Origin: a bacterium
GTDB taxonomy: Bacteria > Armatimonadota > UBA5829
Reading direction: 5' to 3'
Assembly: GCA_021372295.1 (NCBI GenBank)
Contig: JAJFUS010000055.1
Coordinates: forward strand, 1-63,752
DNA length: 63,752 bases
This document shows positions 9,115 through 18,568 of this stretch, one piece after another. The position numbers and the translations under genes were made by a program. Below the pieces are notes generated by a model, which had not been told where the DNA came from, did not search any database, and worked only from the letters and a program-made list of their open reading frames with translations. Each line of letters starts with the position of its first letter. Position 1 is the first letter of the stretch.

Positions 9115-10923
9115 ATGTATAAGGGAACAACACACAATTTGGGTTTTACGCTCATCGAGCTATTGGTGGTGATCGCCATCTCCATGATACTCATGGGGCT
9201 GGTGCTGTATCCGGTGGCGCAGTCGTTCAAGATGACCCGCAGCGCGCAGGCGATGGTGGAGTCGCAGGACGCCGCCCGCCAGGGGATGGAGCAGATCAGC
9301 CGTGACCTCGGCGAAGCTATGGACGTCATAGACTACACCGGCGAAATCGAGATTCCTGTGCTCAAGGCGGATGACAGTGGTGTCGATTATATAAAAGTGC
9401 CTGACGCCAAGATAGACTTCATTCTGCCCAAAATGGTTGTTCACTGCAACAACCCGGATCATCCTGAAGATACTCCCGAACGCGATTTTGCCCGCGGCGA
9501 TGAGGCTCTGCCTGCATGTCCGGTATGCGGTTCGACTGATGTGGAGGTTCGTCCAAAACTGCCGCTTGAGCAGGATACCAAGGTCGTAAGATACTTCCTG
9601 GGGTTGCAATATAACGATCCGAATGGTACCGATCCCAAGTTCGGGTGGCTCTCGCCCTGGGGGGACAATGTGGAGGCCGGTGAGGGCAATCCGGTGGTGC
9701 TCTATCGAGTGGAGTTCGACCCATCCGACACGACGCTTCTCTCAAGTCAGGTGGATGCTGCCGACGTCACAGAGTATGGTGAAGTTGGCGCTAATCTCCG
9801 CGATCCTAAGTTCTTTTACAGATCGGATACGTGGCAGGCATGGAGAAATAAGGCACGGGTTGTAGGCGTGGCGAAGTATCAGGATCTGGTTGATGGCGTT
9901 AACAATGATGAAGACAAAGACTGGGACGAATTGACTCCGTGCGTTACGTTCAAATACAAGACCGTGGACAACGATACGCTCTCGGGCACGTATTCCACCG
10001 ATAAGAGCTTTGAATACCCGGACGCGGTTCCGGCTGTCTATCGCGCCCAGTACGGCTATTGGATGCCTGGGTATGGGGTGTCGGTTTACAGATACACTTA
10101 TGATGGTGATGGCAACGTGAGCCTGGTTACGGCGTACATGCTTTCAGGCGACGGGTCGACAAGTTTTGTTGTGGATAAGGTGGAGTATGCACATAACATT
10201 ACTGATGACACATGGACATCATCCGACATTGGCACGACGTTCAACATATTGCAATACCTGACCGATGGCACTATAAACTCAAATGCTGAGATGGCATTTA
10301 CCATTGACAGGTATCGCGGCCAGGTCCGTTTCGATATTGTTCCCGAAGCGTCCACCGAGACCGGGGCAAACGGTTACGTCTGCGTGCTTAATCCATCTAC
10401 AATAAACTCAAGATTTAAGACGAATTATACTGATGACCGCGGGGCAGCCAGGAGATATGACATATTAAGCACATTTGATGACGGCACGGATGATGCGGTC
10501 AGGCATGCGGCCACGGCCTCGAACAACTATCTGGCAAACGCGACGGTCGTTCCGGGCAGCGAGAGGGTGATCGGGCCGAATATGATATCAGGCACGAATC
10601 ACGGCAAAGAGATTATGTATCAGCGCGTGCCGTATTCTCTCGGCGATCCCGGTCAAAATCAGTATCGGATCGATTATGACAACGGTTATATATTTTTCAG
10701 CTCGGTATACGGTCAGGATTTGCCGGTGGATGGCGATTACGAATATATTCATGTCAATTATAAAGTCCACTTCAACCGCGAGGACGATGTCGTGCGCGGG
10801 AATTACTCCACAAAGGCGGCTGTGGTGGTGCATTTGGGAATGAGGATGTACGATCCCGATGCGGCCAAGCCGCACTCGGTTGACTTGAGCAATACCATTG
10901 TTTTGAGAAATATGCAGAGATAA
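9115..10923 (+). CDS. Giant minor pilin, PilW-like position (602 aa)
   Basis: The leader MYKGTTHNLG is followed by FTLIELLVVIAISMILMGLVL, with Glu5 and a single hydrophobic helix. The stretch with SAQAMVESQDAARQGMEQIS then resembles PilW/GspJ-type minor pilins, which cap the pilus. The C-terminal 500 residues are unique, with a CPVCGS motif at about residue 135 and an EF-hand-like Asp loop DGVNNDEDKDWDE at 260-272 that could hold Ca2+. It starts 3 bp after the previous gene, so translation is probably coupled. Function beyond assembly or tip presentation is unknown. Confidence 0.82.
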   Translation: MYKGTTHNLGFTLIELLVVIAISMILMGLVLYPVAQSFKMTRSAQAMVESQDAARQGMEQISRDLGEAMDVIDYTGEIEIPVLKADDSGVDYIKVPDAKIDFILPKMVVHCNNPDHPEDTPERDFARGDEALPACPVCGSTDVEVRPKLPLEQDTKVVRYFLGLQYNDPNGTDPKFGWLSPWGDNVEAGEGNPVVLYRVEFDPSDTTLLSSQVDAADVTEYGEVGANLRDPKFFYRSDTWQAWRNKARVVGVAKYQDLVDGVNNDEDKDWDELTPCVTFKYKTVDNDTLSGTYSTDKSFEYPDAVPAVYRAQYGYWMPGYGVSVYRYTYDGDGNVSLVTAYMLSGDGSTSFVVDKVEYAHNITDDTWTSSDIGTTFNILQYLTDGTINSNAEMAFTIDRYRGQVRFDIVPEASTETGANGYVCVLNPSTINSRFKTNYTDDRGAARRYDILSTFDDGTDDAVRHAATASNNYLANATVVPGSERVIGPNMISGTNHGKEIMYQRVPYSLGDPGQNQYRIDYDNGYIFFSSVYGQDLPVDGDYEYIHVNYKVHFNREDDVVRGNYSTKAAVVVHLGMRMYDPDAAKPHSVDLSNTIVLRNMQR

Positions 10924-10953
10924 CCGCGCTTGTCAGAGCTGATAAAGGTAGCC

Positions 10954-13788
10954 ATGTTTAATCAGAGAGTTTATAACCGAAAAAGCGGCCAGACGCTTAT
11001 CATTGCGATTATGGTGATGTTTATACTTGCGGTGATTTCGGCGGTGTTTATCGCCCTGGTCGCGCGCAACTTATTTCGGTCTGAGCGGTTTTCGCACGTC
11101 GATTCGGTCGCGCAGATAGCCGAGGCTGGGGTTCGCTATGCCGACAAGATGCTGGTTTCCGGCGAAGATGGGGCCGATTGGCGCCCAGTGCCGGATAATT
11201 ACGGCTACACTAGCGCTAACTGGGAGCCGGGAATCGAGCCGACAGAGCCTTCAAATTACGCAACGCTTAAGCAGCACCCTGATTATAGGTGGATCAAGCC
11301 GTATTGGCCCACCGAACTGGGTTGGGCTGGGCCTTCCGGCGGTTACACGACTTATGACACCGGCGGCGGGCGCTTCCTTTTGCGCGTGACTTATGCTCCC
11401 GATACTAATGACCCGCTATCAAAGTATATCAAGATCGAGTCTATAGGCCGCTGGGGAGTCGTTAACAAGGATGACCCCACCACGCTTGGGCATAACGGCG
11501 ATGTTGGCATGCGGCGCGAGATCACGGCGTATAAGCCGATTGGCGTTACGGATTACCTTCGGTTCATTACGAACAAAAATCATCGATCCATAAACTTCCC
11601 CCTCGGATGCCCGGGATACGATACTGATATGGGTCGATATGCTTTGAATAATTCCGGCGGCAGCCGCATCGGCTTTAGGGGCGCGCCAATCAGAGTGAAC
11701 GGCAATCTGCTCTGGTATGGTGACGCGGTGAATATATGTCTTCGCGGAGTTGAGCCGTTGGATTCCACTACCCGCGCTGCAAGCACGAACCTGGATGATC
11801 TTATACCTATCGACCGTGTAGAGGTCGCCGGCGATATTCTGCATGCAAATGATGACATGATAGTCACACTGTACCGAATGAACGTGAATGGCGAGTTCCT
11901 TTCTCCATCGCTTAGACTTGCATACAGTGATGAGGAAAATACGAGCGGCAACGATATATTCGATACCGAAAACGGCTTTTATCGGGATGACTACGGCGAT
12001 GACGCCACAAGAAACGTTAAGCGGCTGGAGCCGCCACTGCTGGACAACCCCGATACCACCGACACCACCACCCGGTATCGTCTGCTGACGCTCAACTCGG
12101 GTGAGAGGATCAGGGTCAACGGCGCGTATGTCAATACCGGTCGCTACGGTTGGGGCCGGGGGATCTACATAGATAACACAAATGATACCCAGGACGAAAG
12201 CAACACGCTTTTTGGCGGATATTCGCTGCGGGCCGATTGGCTCAAGCCGAACAACTCGAGCTCTCCATACTGGAAGGGCCCGTTTTATGTTCCGCCGGGA
12301 GTGTCTATATTGCTCAATCCGAATGACACCGATGGTGATGGCTTGGCCGATGTGACTATCACTCGAAACGACGGCAGCGTGTGGTACGATCCCGAAGGCA
12401 ATGCCAGGCCGGGCTGGGGTAGCACCATCACCATGCCTTACCCAGACCCAGCTAACGGCCGAGAGTTAACATGGATGAGGAAGAATCAGACCACCGGCGA
12501 TCCTCAGACCAGGACAATAGACGGCAACGGCGTGATCTATGCCGAGGGCAACATCCGCATACGCGGCATGCTTCCGCCGAATATGCAGCTTACGGTGGTA
12601 TCCAACGCCAATATATATATCGAAGGCAGCATACTTAAGTATCGCGATCCGTCTGCCGGCCCCGCGCCTGAAGGTAACTATCGCACTGTAGGCGATTCCA
12701 CCGGGACCTGCGGAATCGCGCTGCTTGCAAAGGAGAACGTATGCGTGAACACTACGCAGTTCTTCTCTCCGACAAGCGGTGTGGGCGACAATATAGACAA
12801 CGATAACTCCGTCATTGTGTCCAACGACCCCGACAGCCGTCTTAGGATGTTGTTCGAGTTTGGGCCGCATGAGTCGGAATTATCGGACAATCTTGCAGGC
12901 ACTTATATGCTTTTGCTGCGCCATTCCGGCCAGTACGGCACTTCTTATATCAATGCATGGCTCAATTCCCGCAGTAATTTAACTGATTGGGGCATTCTAT
13001 ATCTCAACACAAACTGGACACTGGGTTCTCATACTCACACTCCTCCGAGCAGCAATGGATATCCGACTCTTCCCCGGCATGTGTGGGCGGTCGGCGATCC
13101 GGGCTTCAATACGTCGGGATGGGGCATAGACAGTTCATATATCGGAGAGGTATTCCCGCTCATTCAGGGCGGCGATCCCGTGCTTAATTCCAACCTCAAC
13201 AGGCATCCGGGCATGCTAAATGATATTCTGATAGGATTGGACCAGAGCAGTTTCACTCGAAACAACTATCTCTTCGGCGGCATGGCCATTCAGCCGATGG
13301 ATGTTCGCATCGAGGCCTTGATCTACGCTCAAGAGGGATCGTTCTTCGTACTGCCGGGCAACTGGTTCAACCCGAACCCGTCGGATACACAGGCCAACTA
13401 TGAAGACACGCGCAGCAGACCGGGGGGACGGGATGAATTTCCCTTCTTTGGCGATCCGCTGGACATACGAATTATCATAGACGGCACGATCACCGAGAAT
13501 ATGCCCGCTATGATAAGTGATGTGAACGAGTGGATGTCTAAATGGGGCAAGATTCCTGAGCATTACGGTTCAACGGATACTGCGACCACGCACCCGGGCG
13601 AAGGACTCACTTTCCTCTATGACGATCATGCAGGCTGGCCGTATAAAGAAGTCGGCACGACCACAACGCTAAACGTTGGGGTGAACAGCGGTACGCCCAT
13701 CAGACAGGACAAATACGGACGCACGCTGCCTCTTGCTCCCAGGCTGCCGGTCTGCACCAGTCTGTTTTACTTCGGCGATGTGATGTAA
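10954..13788 (+). CDS. Giant PilX/GspK-like pilin (944 aa)
   Basis: The prepilin leader ends in RKSG and is followed by QTLIIAIMVMFILAVISAVFIAL. The usual Glu5 is absent, as in GspK and PilX, the minor pseudopilins at the very tip. The ATG at 10954 is chosen because AAAGG lies just upstream; an in-frame TTG at 10930 has no such site. After the helix come about 880 residues of exported sequence rich in Asn, Asp and Gly. A thrombospondin-3-like Ca2+ loop DTDGDGLAD lies at 458-466. Known GspK proteins have about 330 residues, so this is nearly three times the usual size. It is followed by a PilY1-like propeller gene, which is the classical PilX-PilY1 order. Confidence 0.8.
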   Translation: MFNQRVYNRKSGQTLIIAIMVMFILAVISAVFIALVARNLFRSERFSHVDSVAQIAEAGVRYADKMLVSGEDGADWRPVPDNYGYTSANWEPGIEPTEPSNYATLKQHPDYRWIKPYWPTELGWAGPSGGYTTYDTGGGRFLLRVTYAPDTNDPLSKYIKIESIGRWGVVNKDDPTTLGHNGDVGMRREITAYKPIGVTDYLRFITNKNHRSINFPLGCPGYDTDMGRYALNNSGGSRIGFRGAPIRVNGNLLWYGDAVNICLRGVEPLDSTTRAASTNLDDLIPIDRVEVAGDILHANDDMIVTLYRMNVNGEFLSPSLRLAYSDEENTSGNDIFDTENGFYRDDYGDDATRNVKRLEPPLLDNPDTTDTTTRYRLLTLNSGERIRVNGAYVNTGRYGWGRGIYIDNTNDTQDESNTLFGGYSLRADWLKPNNSSSPYWKGPFYVPPGVSILLNPNDTDGDGLADVTITRNDGSVWYDPEGNARPGWGSTITMPYPDPANGRELTWMRKNQTTGDPQTRTIDGNGVIYAEGNIRIRGMLPPNMQLTVVSNANIYIEGSILKYRDPSAGPAPEGNYRTVGDSTGTCGIALLAKENVCVNTTQFFSPTSGVGDNIDNDNSVIVSNDPDSRLRMLFEFGPHESELSDNLAGTYMLLLRHSGQYGTSYINAWLNSRSNLTDWGILYLNTNWTLGSHTHTPPSSNGYPTLPRHVWAVGDPGFNTSGWGIDSSYIGEVFPLIQGGDPVLNSNLNRHPGMLNDILIGLDQSSFTRNNYLFGGMAIQPMDVRIEALIYAQEGSFFVLPGNWFNPNPSDTQANYEDTRSRPGGRDEFPFFGDPLDIRIIIDGTITENMPAMISDVNEWMSKWGKIPEHYGSTDTATTHPGEGLTFLYDDHAGWPYKEVGTTTTLNVGVNSGTPIRQDKYGRTLPLAPRLPVCTSLFYFGDVM

Positions 13789-13901
13789 TAGCGGAGGGCA
13801 GAGAGCAGAGAGTGAAGAGTCCATAATGCGCTGGCCTGGCGCTGTCGCGCTTCCAACCGAAAGGACTCGTAAATGTGTGTATCATTGGAGGATATCATAT
13901 C

Positions 13902-16900
13902 ATGAGCAACTTTACCCGGGTTCTCCAAGCAATTGCCATCATGTGCGGTGTGATTGCCGCGCAGATTCCCGCTGATGCGGCAGCGCAGCTTTACGCGGGC
14001 AATCGTAAACAGATCAACTGCGGCGTGGCCTGGATTTCCAGCAGTGGCGCTTCACAGCCGGTTGGTTCGGGTTACGACAACAACGGTAATATCGGCTTGA
14101 CGGGAGGGGTAGGCAATCTGTTTTACCTCCTCGACAACATCACCAGCATGAAGCCTGCTGCATGGTCTTTAGAGAACCCGTTCGCGGGTGTGGATACGTC
14201 AGGCACCATGCCCAGGAAATACAACAAGAGCGATCCGCTATACTGGAAAGTGAATCTGAGTGCCGTGCGCGACCTTTCCAGGATGCACGTGCTGTATTTG
14301 CCGGCTCAAAGCGCGATCAAGCTCAGTGACGAGATCAGAGAGACGCTGCGCAAGTTCGTAGATGGCGGCGGAGTGCTGTGGATAGATAACTCCAGCGCAT
14401 CTTCTCCGATGTCTTTCAGCAGCGATGGCGAGTTTATCTTTCCGAACTTCGATTTTCATAACACCTCGCAGGGTGTAGATTATGCTAAGAACCGTCATCA
14501 CCCGCTTCTGACAATTCCTTTCTGGCTCACTGAGCAGGATATTGCTATGCTTGGCCCGAGCGATTTCTGGGGAAAAATATACGTTAATCCGGGCTGGATG
14601 CAAGGCACCGACCTCATTCCTCCGTCAATTGACAGCGACATGACGGTATTCGATTATCTGTTTTCAGTGGTAGTCAATACCGGCTCTATGTCCGCCATGC
14701 CGTCCGTAGCGTCGAATGCGTACGGCAGCGGGTGGATTGTCGCCACCTCGAACTATATCGGCAGGGGTTGTTTTATGACTTATCCGTACAACCTGCCCAG
14801 CCTTAAGTTTGCTTACAACCTGCTGGCTATGTCTTCGACCTGGACAAACGTCCGAAAAGACCCCAGGCACTCCGGCGGCTCAATAGATACCGTGGGCGGC
14901 ACGAAACTGGCCAAGATATGGTCGTACTCAGATGCCGCGCCTATGTCCGGCGAGAGTGCGCCTGTGGTCTACAAGAACGTGGTGTTTTATTCCAGCGGAA
15001 GCACGCTCTACGCGCTTGACCTTAAGCCGCAGGAAGATTTGGACAACAACGGAAACGCCGATGACGGGCAGCAGGACACGGGCACTATCGGCGGCCAGGA
15101 TATTATCTGGCAAGACGAACCCGGCGGCACGCTTTCGTCTCCGACGGTGGTCACTTTGCAGCTTCCGACGGGCACTTCCAAAATCGGCGACAGCATAGAC
15201 GCCGTGCTTGTGCTTTCCAGCACGGGCCAAATATACATGTATGATGCTTTTCCAGATGTGAATGGAATTCTGGACAGCTCAAATTCTCCTCTTGCCGGGT
15301 GTACATTCAACTGCAATACACCTGAGGAGCTAACAAATCCGGCTCCGCCGATTTGTATAAACGGTTGGATATATGTCCTGCGCTCTGACGGCAAGATATA
15401 TGCCGTGAATCCAGTGCTGAAGATCAAGAATGCTCCTGTATACACATGGCTGTTTCCATCAGATTCTGCTGGCAGTTCTTATAAAGCCGAACCCAGAACC
15501 GGGCTGAGCTTCGGCTATGTGAGCGCGCAAAATAACGGCGGTGTGGTTGGAATGCTGTGCTGGGGCACTGTAGCGCCGAGTATAGGCGGAGGCACTGTGA
15601 CAGAGAAGAACGATGCTGTCTTCGGTGTGCCGATAAACGCAAAAAACGATTTCCTCACGAACCAGAATTTTAGCGGAACCCGTGTCGATTGCAAGGTTAC
15701 TCTTATTGGTAGAGCACAGATCGCCTCAACGCCCGCGCCGGTGGTTCGAGGCTATTATACGGATGGCTCCGGTAATAAGAAGACTCTCACTATAACCAAT
15801 GTGGAACCCAATACAAACATCAATGGGGCGACTTCATACGGCTATATGAGGATCACTGCGTCATCCACGATTCCTTCAAATGCGATCTTCAGGGCGGATT
15901 ACACCCTTGACTATTCAAATGAGACAGTGCTGACAAACTCTATCGCCAGCATCAGAAAGACTCTCGATCCGCAGCCGCCTACCAATTCTCCCGGTAATGC
16001 GGTTAATGTTGTGATACCGGCTTCGCCTGCCCTTGGCCCGGACGCGATGGTGTATATTTCCGGCAAGCGGGAAGGCAGTATCACCACGGAGCCGACTCCC
16101 GGCGGGTATTTGTACGGTCTTCAAATAGACGGCCAGGATCAGAAAACCAAATGGCCTTATTTCCTGCACGCTGGTGTTACCAGCAGCTGGTTAGCAGGCT
16201 CTTCGGACAGCGTCTTGTCCACTGCCGCAGGCACTGGGGTTACGATGCAGAGTAATTTGGCGCTGCCGGGCGTTGTCATGATCGAGAATAATGATGTGTG
16301 GACTCCTCTTCAAAATCCGCAGGTGTTGAGTTCACCCGCTTACTCCGCCGATAAGGTGTTCGCGACCGTTACCGGAACCAACGGCGGGGCGCTGATGTGT
16401 TTCAAGGCCAAGCCTGATTTCGTGATCAGGCTCTGTGAAAACGCCGGTTTTGATATGGCCGGTAAACCGATCAGGCAGCCCATGAGCCTGTACGATTCCA
16501 CCACCAAGCGCAACCGTTCAGTGCGTATATGGCAGCCGAACCTGCTGCTGGACTCGCCACTGACTATGACGGCCAATATTGCGGTTTTGTTGAAAGATGA
16601 GAGTATGATTGACCGTGACAAGGGCACGATCACAATCAGCGACTTCGATGATCTCAGTGTACCGGGCATTAATGGGATCACGAACGTGTTCTCGCCGTCT
16701 CTGCCGGTGTGGGTGATGGTGGATAGCATCGAGATTCCAATTGACTACTCTACTTGGGGACCTCTGAGCACATACAAGACCGTTACTCCGGTGACGGGAG
16801 ATTGCGTGGACCTGAGCGGCTGGAATAACATGCTGTGGTATTACCCGGTGGAAGACTCGATACACTCGTCACCGGTGGTGATCGGCGAAACCGTCTATTT

Positions 16901-18455
16901 TGAGACCGATAATGGCACGCTTTACGCGCTGCCCACCGAGACAGGCAAATCGGGAGGCGTTCCCATTGATGACGAAGACGTTATCTGGAAAGAGACTTCC
17001 GATAATAATCTGAACAGCGGCACAAGCAGCACTAATGTGTCCATCGCCGGATCGAATGGTGTTCTTGTGATTCCTAAAGGTGACGGCCTTTACGCCTATT
17101 CCAACACGACCACTCTGGTAGCGGACACCAACAGGCTGATGGAGCTCGACGGGGCGGGCGAACTGAGCTGGGCCGCCGATTCTATTATATGGCCGGTGCA
17201 TACTCCTCCCAGCATCAGCCAGCAGCCCGCGACGACTTCCGGCCCTGTGGACAAGCCGAACCGGGTCAGATATGTTTCGACAAGCGAGCTGCTGGTTGCT
17301 AACTCGGGCGCGAACCAGGTCTGCAGGATCGACAAATCTGGGCAGGTCGGTTCTCTGCGTGTGAGCGACATTGACGGCAATTTGAGGTATATCAGGTGGC
17401 TGTATGATAGGTTTTCCGACCCCAATCGACTGCTTCGCCCTGGTCAGACGAGGCGCCTTGTCGGGCCGACCGACGCGATCCTCTGGGAAGAAACGGAAAC
17501 CGATGCCACGTACGGTTCCGTCCAGGTGGTGCACTGTCTGATTGCGGACTCGGGCAATCACCGGATTGTCGACTTGGTGTACAAGTTCGACATAGACAGT
17601 AACGCGCGATATCTTATTGCGGACGATAACGATATAGATTCTGAGAGCGGGTTCTGTATGCCGCGGTTGAACTGGGTCACCACCATGGATTCCACTGGCC
17701 AGGATTATGTTTTTGACTGTATACAGATCGTGCCGAATTATACCAGCGGCGCTATCAGCAGCTTTGAAATATGGGCAGCCATCTCGAACTATCGAACGGG
17801 TCTGGGCGACACTGTCACAGACCAGGGCCTTGGCGGCGCTATAGTCGCGATCGGTTATCGGGAAATAGATGGCAACTCATATAATTATAACTTCGACAAT
17901 TCCGGTCGGATTATCTACGGTTGTGACCGGGTGAAAATCAATAATAAAGAAGTCCCGCTTGCCAGCCCCAGGTATTTTCAGGTCACGGATACCAATGCAG
18001 GCAGGTATATGTATGTCTGCGACAACTATGGCGTATACAAGGCGCTGATTCCCACCACTAGTGGAGCAGTACCGGTGGTGGATCCAAAACAGATTTTGAC
18101 GGATACCGATTATCGTAGTCTGGATCGAGATGGTGACAACACCAACAATACCCCAGATAAACAGATACTCAACGTCCCTCTGGAGGCATCGTGCGTGCAT
18201 GTGCTGCCCAATGGCAACTGGCTGATAACCAACAGTTACTCGGGCGTCAACAAATCGCGCACGTCCAAGTTTAGCGGTGAAGTGTTCGAATATAATCCAA
18301 ATGCCACATCCACATCCGATAAGAAAGTCGAGTGGCAGTCTCCGGATTTGGATTGGACTTTCAAAGGTGGCAGCACGAGCGTATATTCTTGGAAGCAGGT
18401 AATTGATAACGGCCAGATCATGCAGCAGCCGACTTGCGGGTACAGGCAGTTCTGA
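13902..18455 (+). CDS. Secreted propeller protein in the PilY1 position (1517 aa)
   Basis: An N-terminal signal (MSNFTRVLQAIAIMCGVIAA) is followed by a region of about 300 residues resembling DUF4159, with a glutamine-amidotransferase-like pattern (HVLYLPAQS, FVDGGGVLWIDN). After it come many PQQ/quinoprotein-like blades (for example GSTLYALDLKPQ, GWIYVLRSDGKIYAV, ETVYFETDNGTLYALP). An EF-hand-like loop DLDNNGNADD lies at 379-388, similar to the Ca2+ loop of PilY1 propellers, and a second Asp-rich loop (DRDGDNTNN) is near the C-terminus. The start was moved to ATG 13902 because GGAGG precedes it. Function is inferred from order only: PilY1 tip adhesins are encoded directly after pilX. Sequence identity to PilY1 is not evident. 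It could also be a cargo of the system. Confidence 0.72.
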   Translation: MSNFTRVLQAIAIMCGVIAAQIPADAAAQLYAGNRKQINCGVAWISSSGASQPVGSGYDNNGNIGLTGGVGNLFYLLDNITSMKPAAWSLENPFAGVDTSGTMPRKYNKSDPLYWKVNLSAVRDLSRMHVLYLPAQSAIKLSDEIRETLRKFVDGGGVLWIDNSSASSPMSFSSDGEFIFPNFDFHNTSQGVDYAKNRHHPLLTIPFWLTEQDIAMLGPSDFWGKIYVNPGWMQGTDLIPPSIDSDMTVFDYLFSVVVNTGSMSAMPSVASNAYGSGWIVATSNYIGRGCFMTYPYNLPSLKFAYNLLAMSSTWTNVRKDPRHSGGSIDTVGGTKLAKIWSYSDAAPMSGESAPVVYKNVVFYSSGSTLYALDLKPQEDLDNNGNADDGQQDTGTIGGQDIIWQDEPGGTLSSPTVVTLQLPTGTSKIGDSIDAVLVLSSTGQIYMYDAFPDVNGILDSSNSPLAGCTFNCNTPEELTNPAPPICINGWIYVLRSDGKIYAVNPVLKIKNAPVYTWLFPSDSAGSSYKAEPRTGLSFGYVSAQNNGGVVGMLCWGTVAPSIGGGTVTEKNDAVFGVPINAKNDFLTNQNFSGTRVDCKVTLIGRAQIASTPAPVVRGYYTDGSGNKKTLTITNVEPNTNINGATSYGYMRITASSTIPSNAIFRADYTLDYSNETVLTNSIASIRKTLDPQPPTNSPGNAVNVVIPASPALGPDAMVYISGKREGSITTEPTPGGYLYGLQIDGQDQKTKWPYFLHAGVTSSWLAGSSDSVLSTAAGTGVTMQSNLALPGVVMIENNDVWTPLQNPQVLSSPAYSADKVFATVTGTNGGALMCFKAKPDFVIRLCENAGFDMAGKPIRQPMSLYDSTTKRNRSVRIWQPNLLLDSPLTMTANIAVLLKDESMIDRDKGTITISDFDDLSVPGINGITNVFSPSLPVWVMVDSIEIPIDYSTWGPLSTYKTVTPVTGDCVDLSGWNNMLWYYPVEDSIHSSPVVIGETVYFETDNGTLYALPTETGKSGGVPIDDEDVIWKETSDNNLNSGTSSTNVSIAGSNGVLVIPKGDGLYAYSNTTTLVADTNRLMELDGAGELSWAADSIIWPVHTPPSISQQPATTSGPVDKPNRVRYVSTSELLVANSGANQVCRIDKSGQVGSLRVSDIDGNLRYIRWLYDRFSDPNRLLRPGQTRRLVGPTDAILWEETETDATYGSVQVVHCLIADSGNHRIVDLVYKFDIDSNARYLIADDNDIDSESGFCMPRLNWVTTMDSTGQDYVFDCIQIVPNYTSGAISSFEIWAAISNYRTGLGDTVTDQGLGGAIVAIGYREIDGNSYNYNFDNSGRIIYGCDRVKINNKEVPLASPRYFQVTDTNAGRYMYVCDNYGVYKALIPTTSGAVPVVDPKQILTDTDYRSLDRDGDNTNNTPDKQILNVPLEASCVHVLPNGNWLITNSYSGVNKSRTSKFSGEVFEYNPNATSTSDKKVEWQSPDLDWTFKGGSTSVYSWKQVIDNGQIMQQPTCGYRQF

Positions 18456-18505
18456 GAGAGCCGAGAGTGGAGAGCGAAGAGTTCGTTGCTCTCGCAGGAG
18501 ACAAA

Positions 18506-18543
18506 AAGACCGGGTGTCAGTTTCACAACTGACGCCCGGTCTT
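18506..18543. terminator. Bidirectional terminator hairpin
   Basis: AAGACCGGGTGTCAGTT pairs with AACTGACGCCCGGTCTT (17 bp, one G-U) around a TCAC loop. It sits between two convergent genes, with A-rich flanks on one side and T on the other. It ends the pilin/propeller transcript from the left and the PEP-CTERM transcript from the right. Confidence 0.8.
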
Positions 18544-18568
18544 AAGAATGACAATATGTAAAAAGCGC

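Noticed and set aside
13902..18455. Quinoprotein dehydrogenase activity for the PQQ-type propellers
   Set aside because: Blades fit the quinoprotein shape, but no disulfide ring, metal-binding residues or haem motif is seen; the fold alone does not show PQQ binding.
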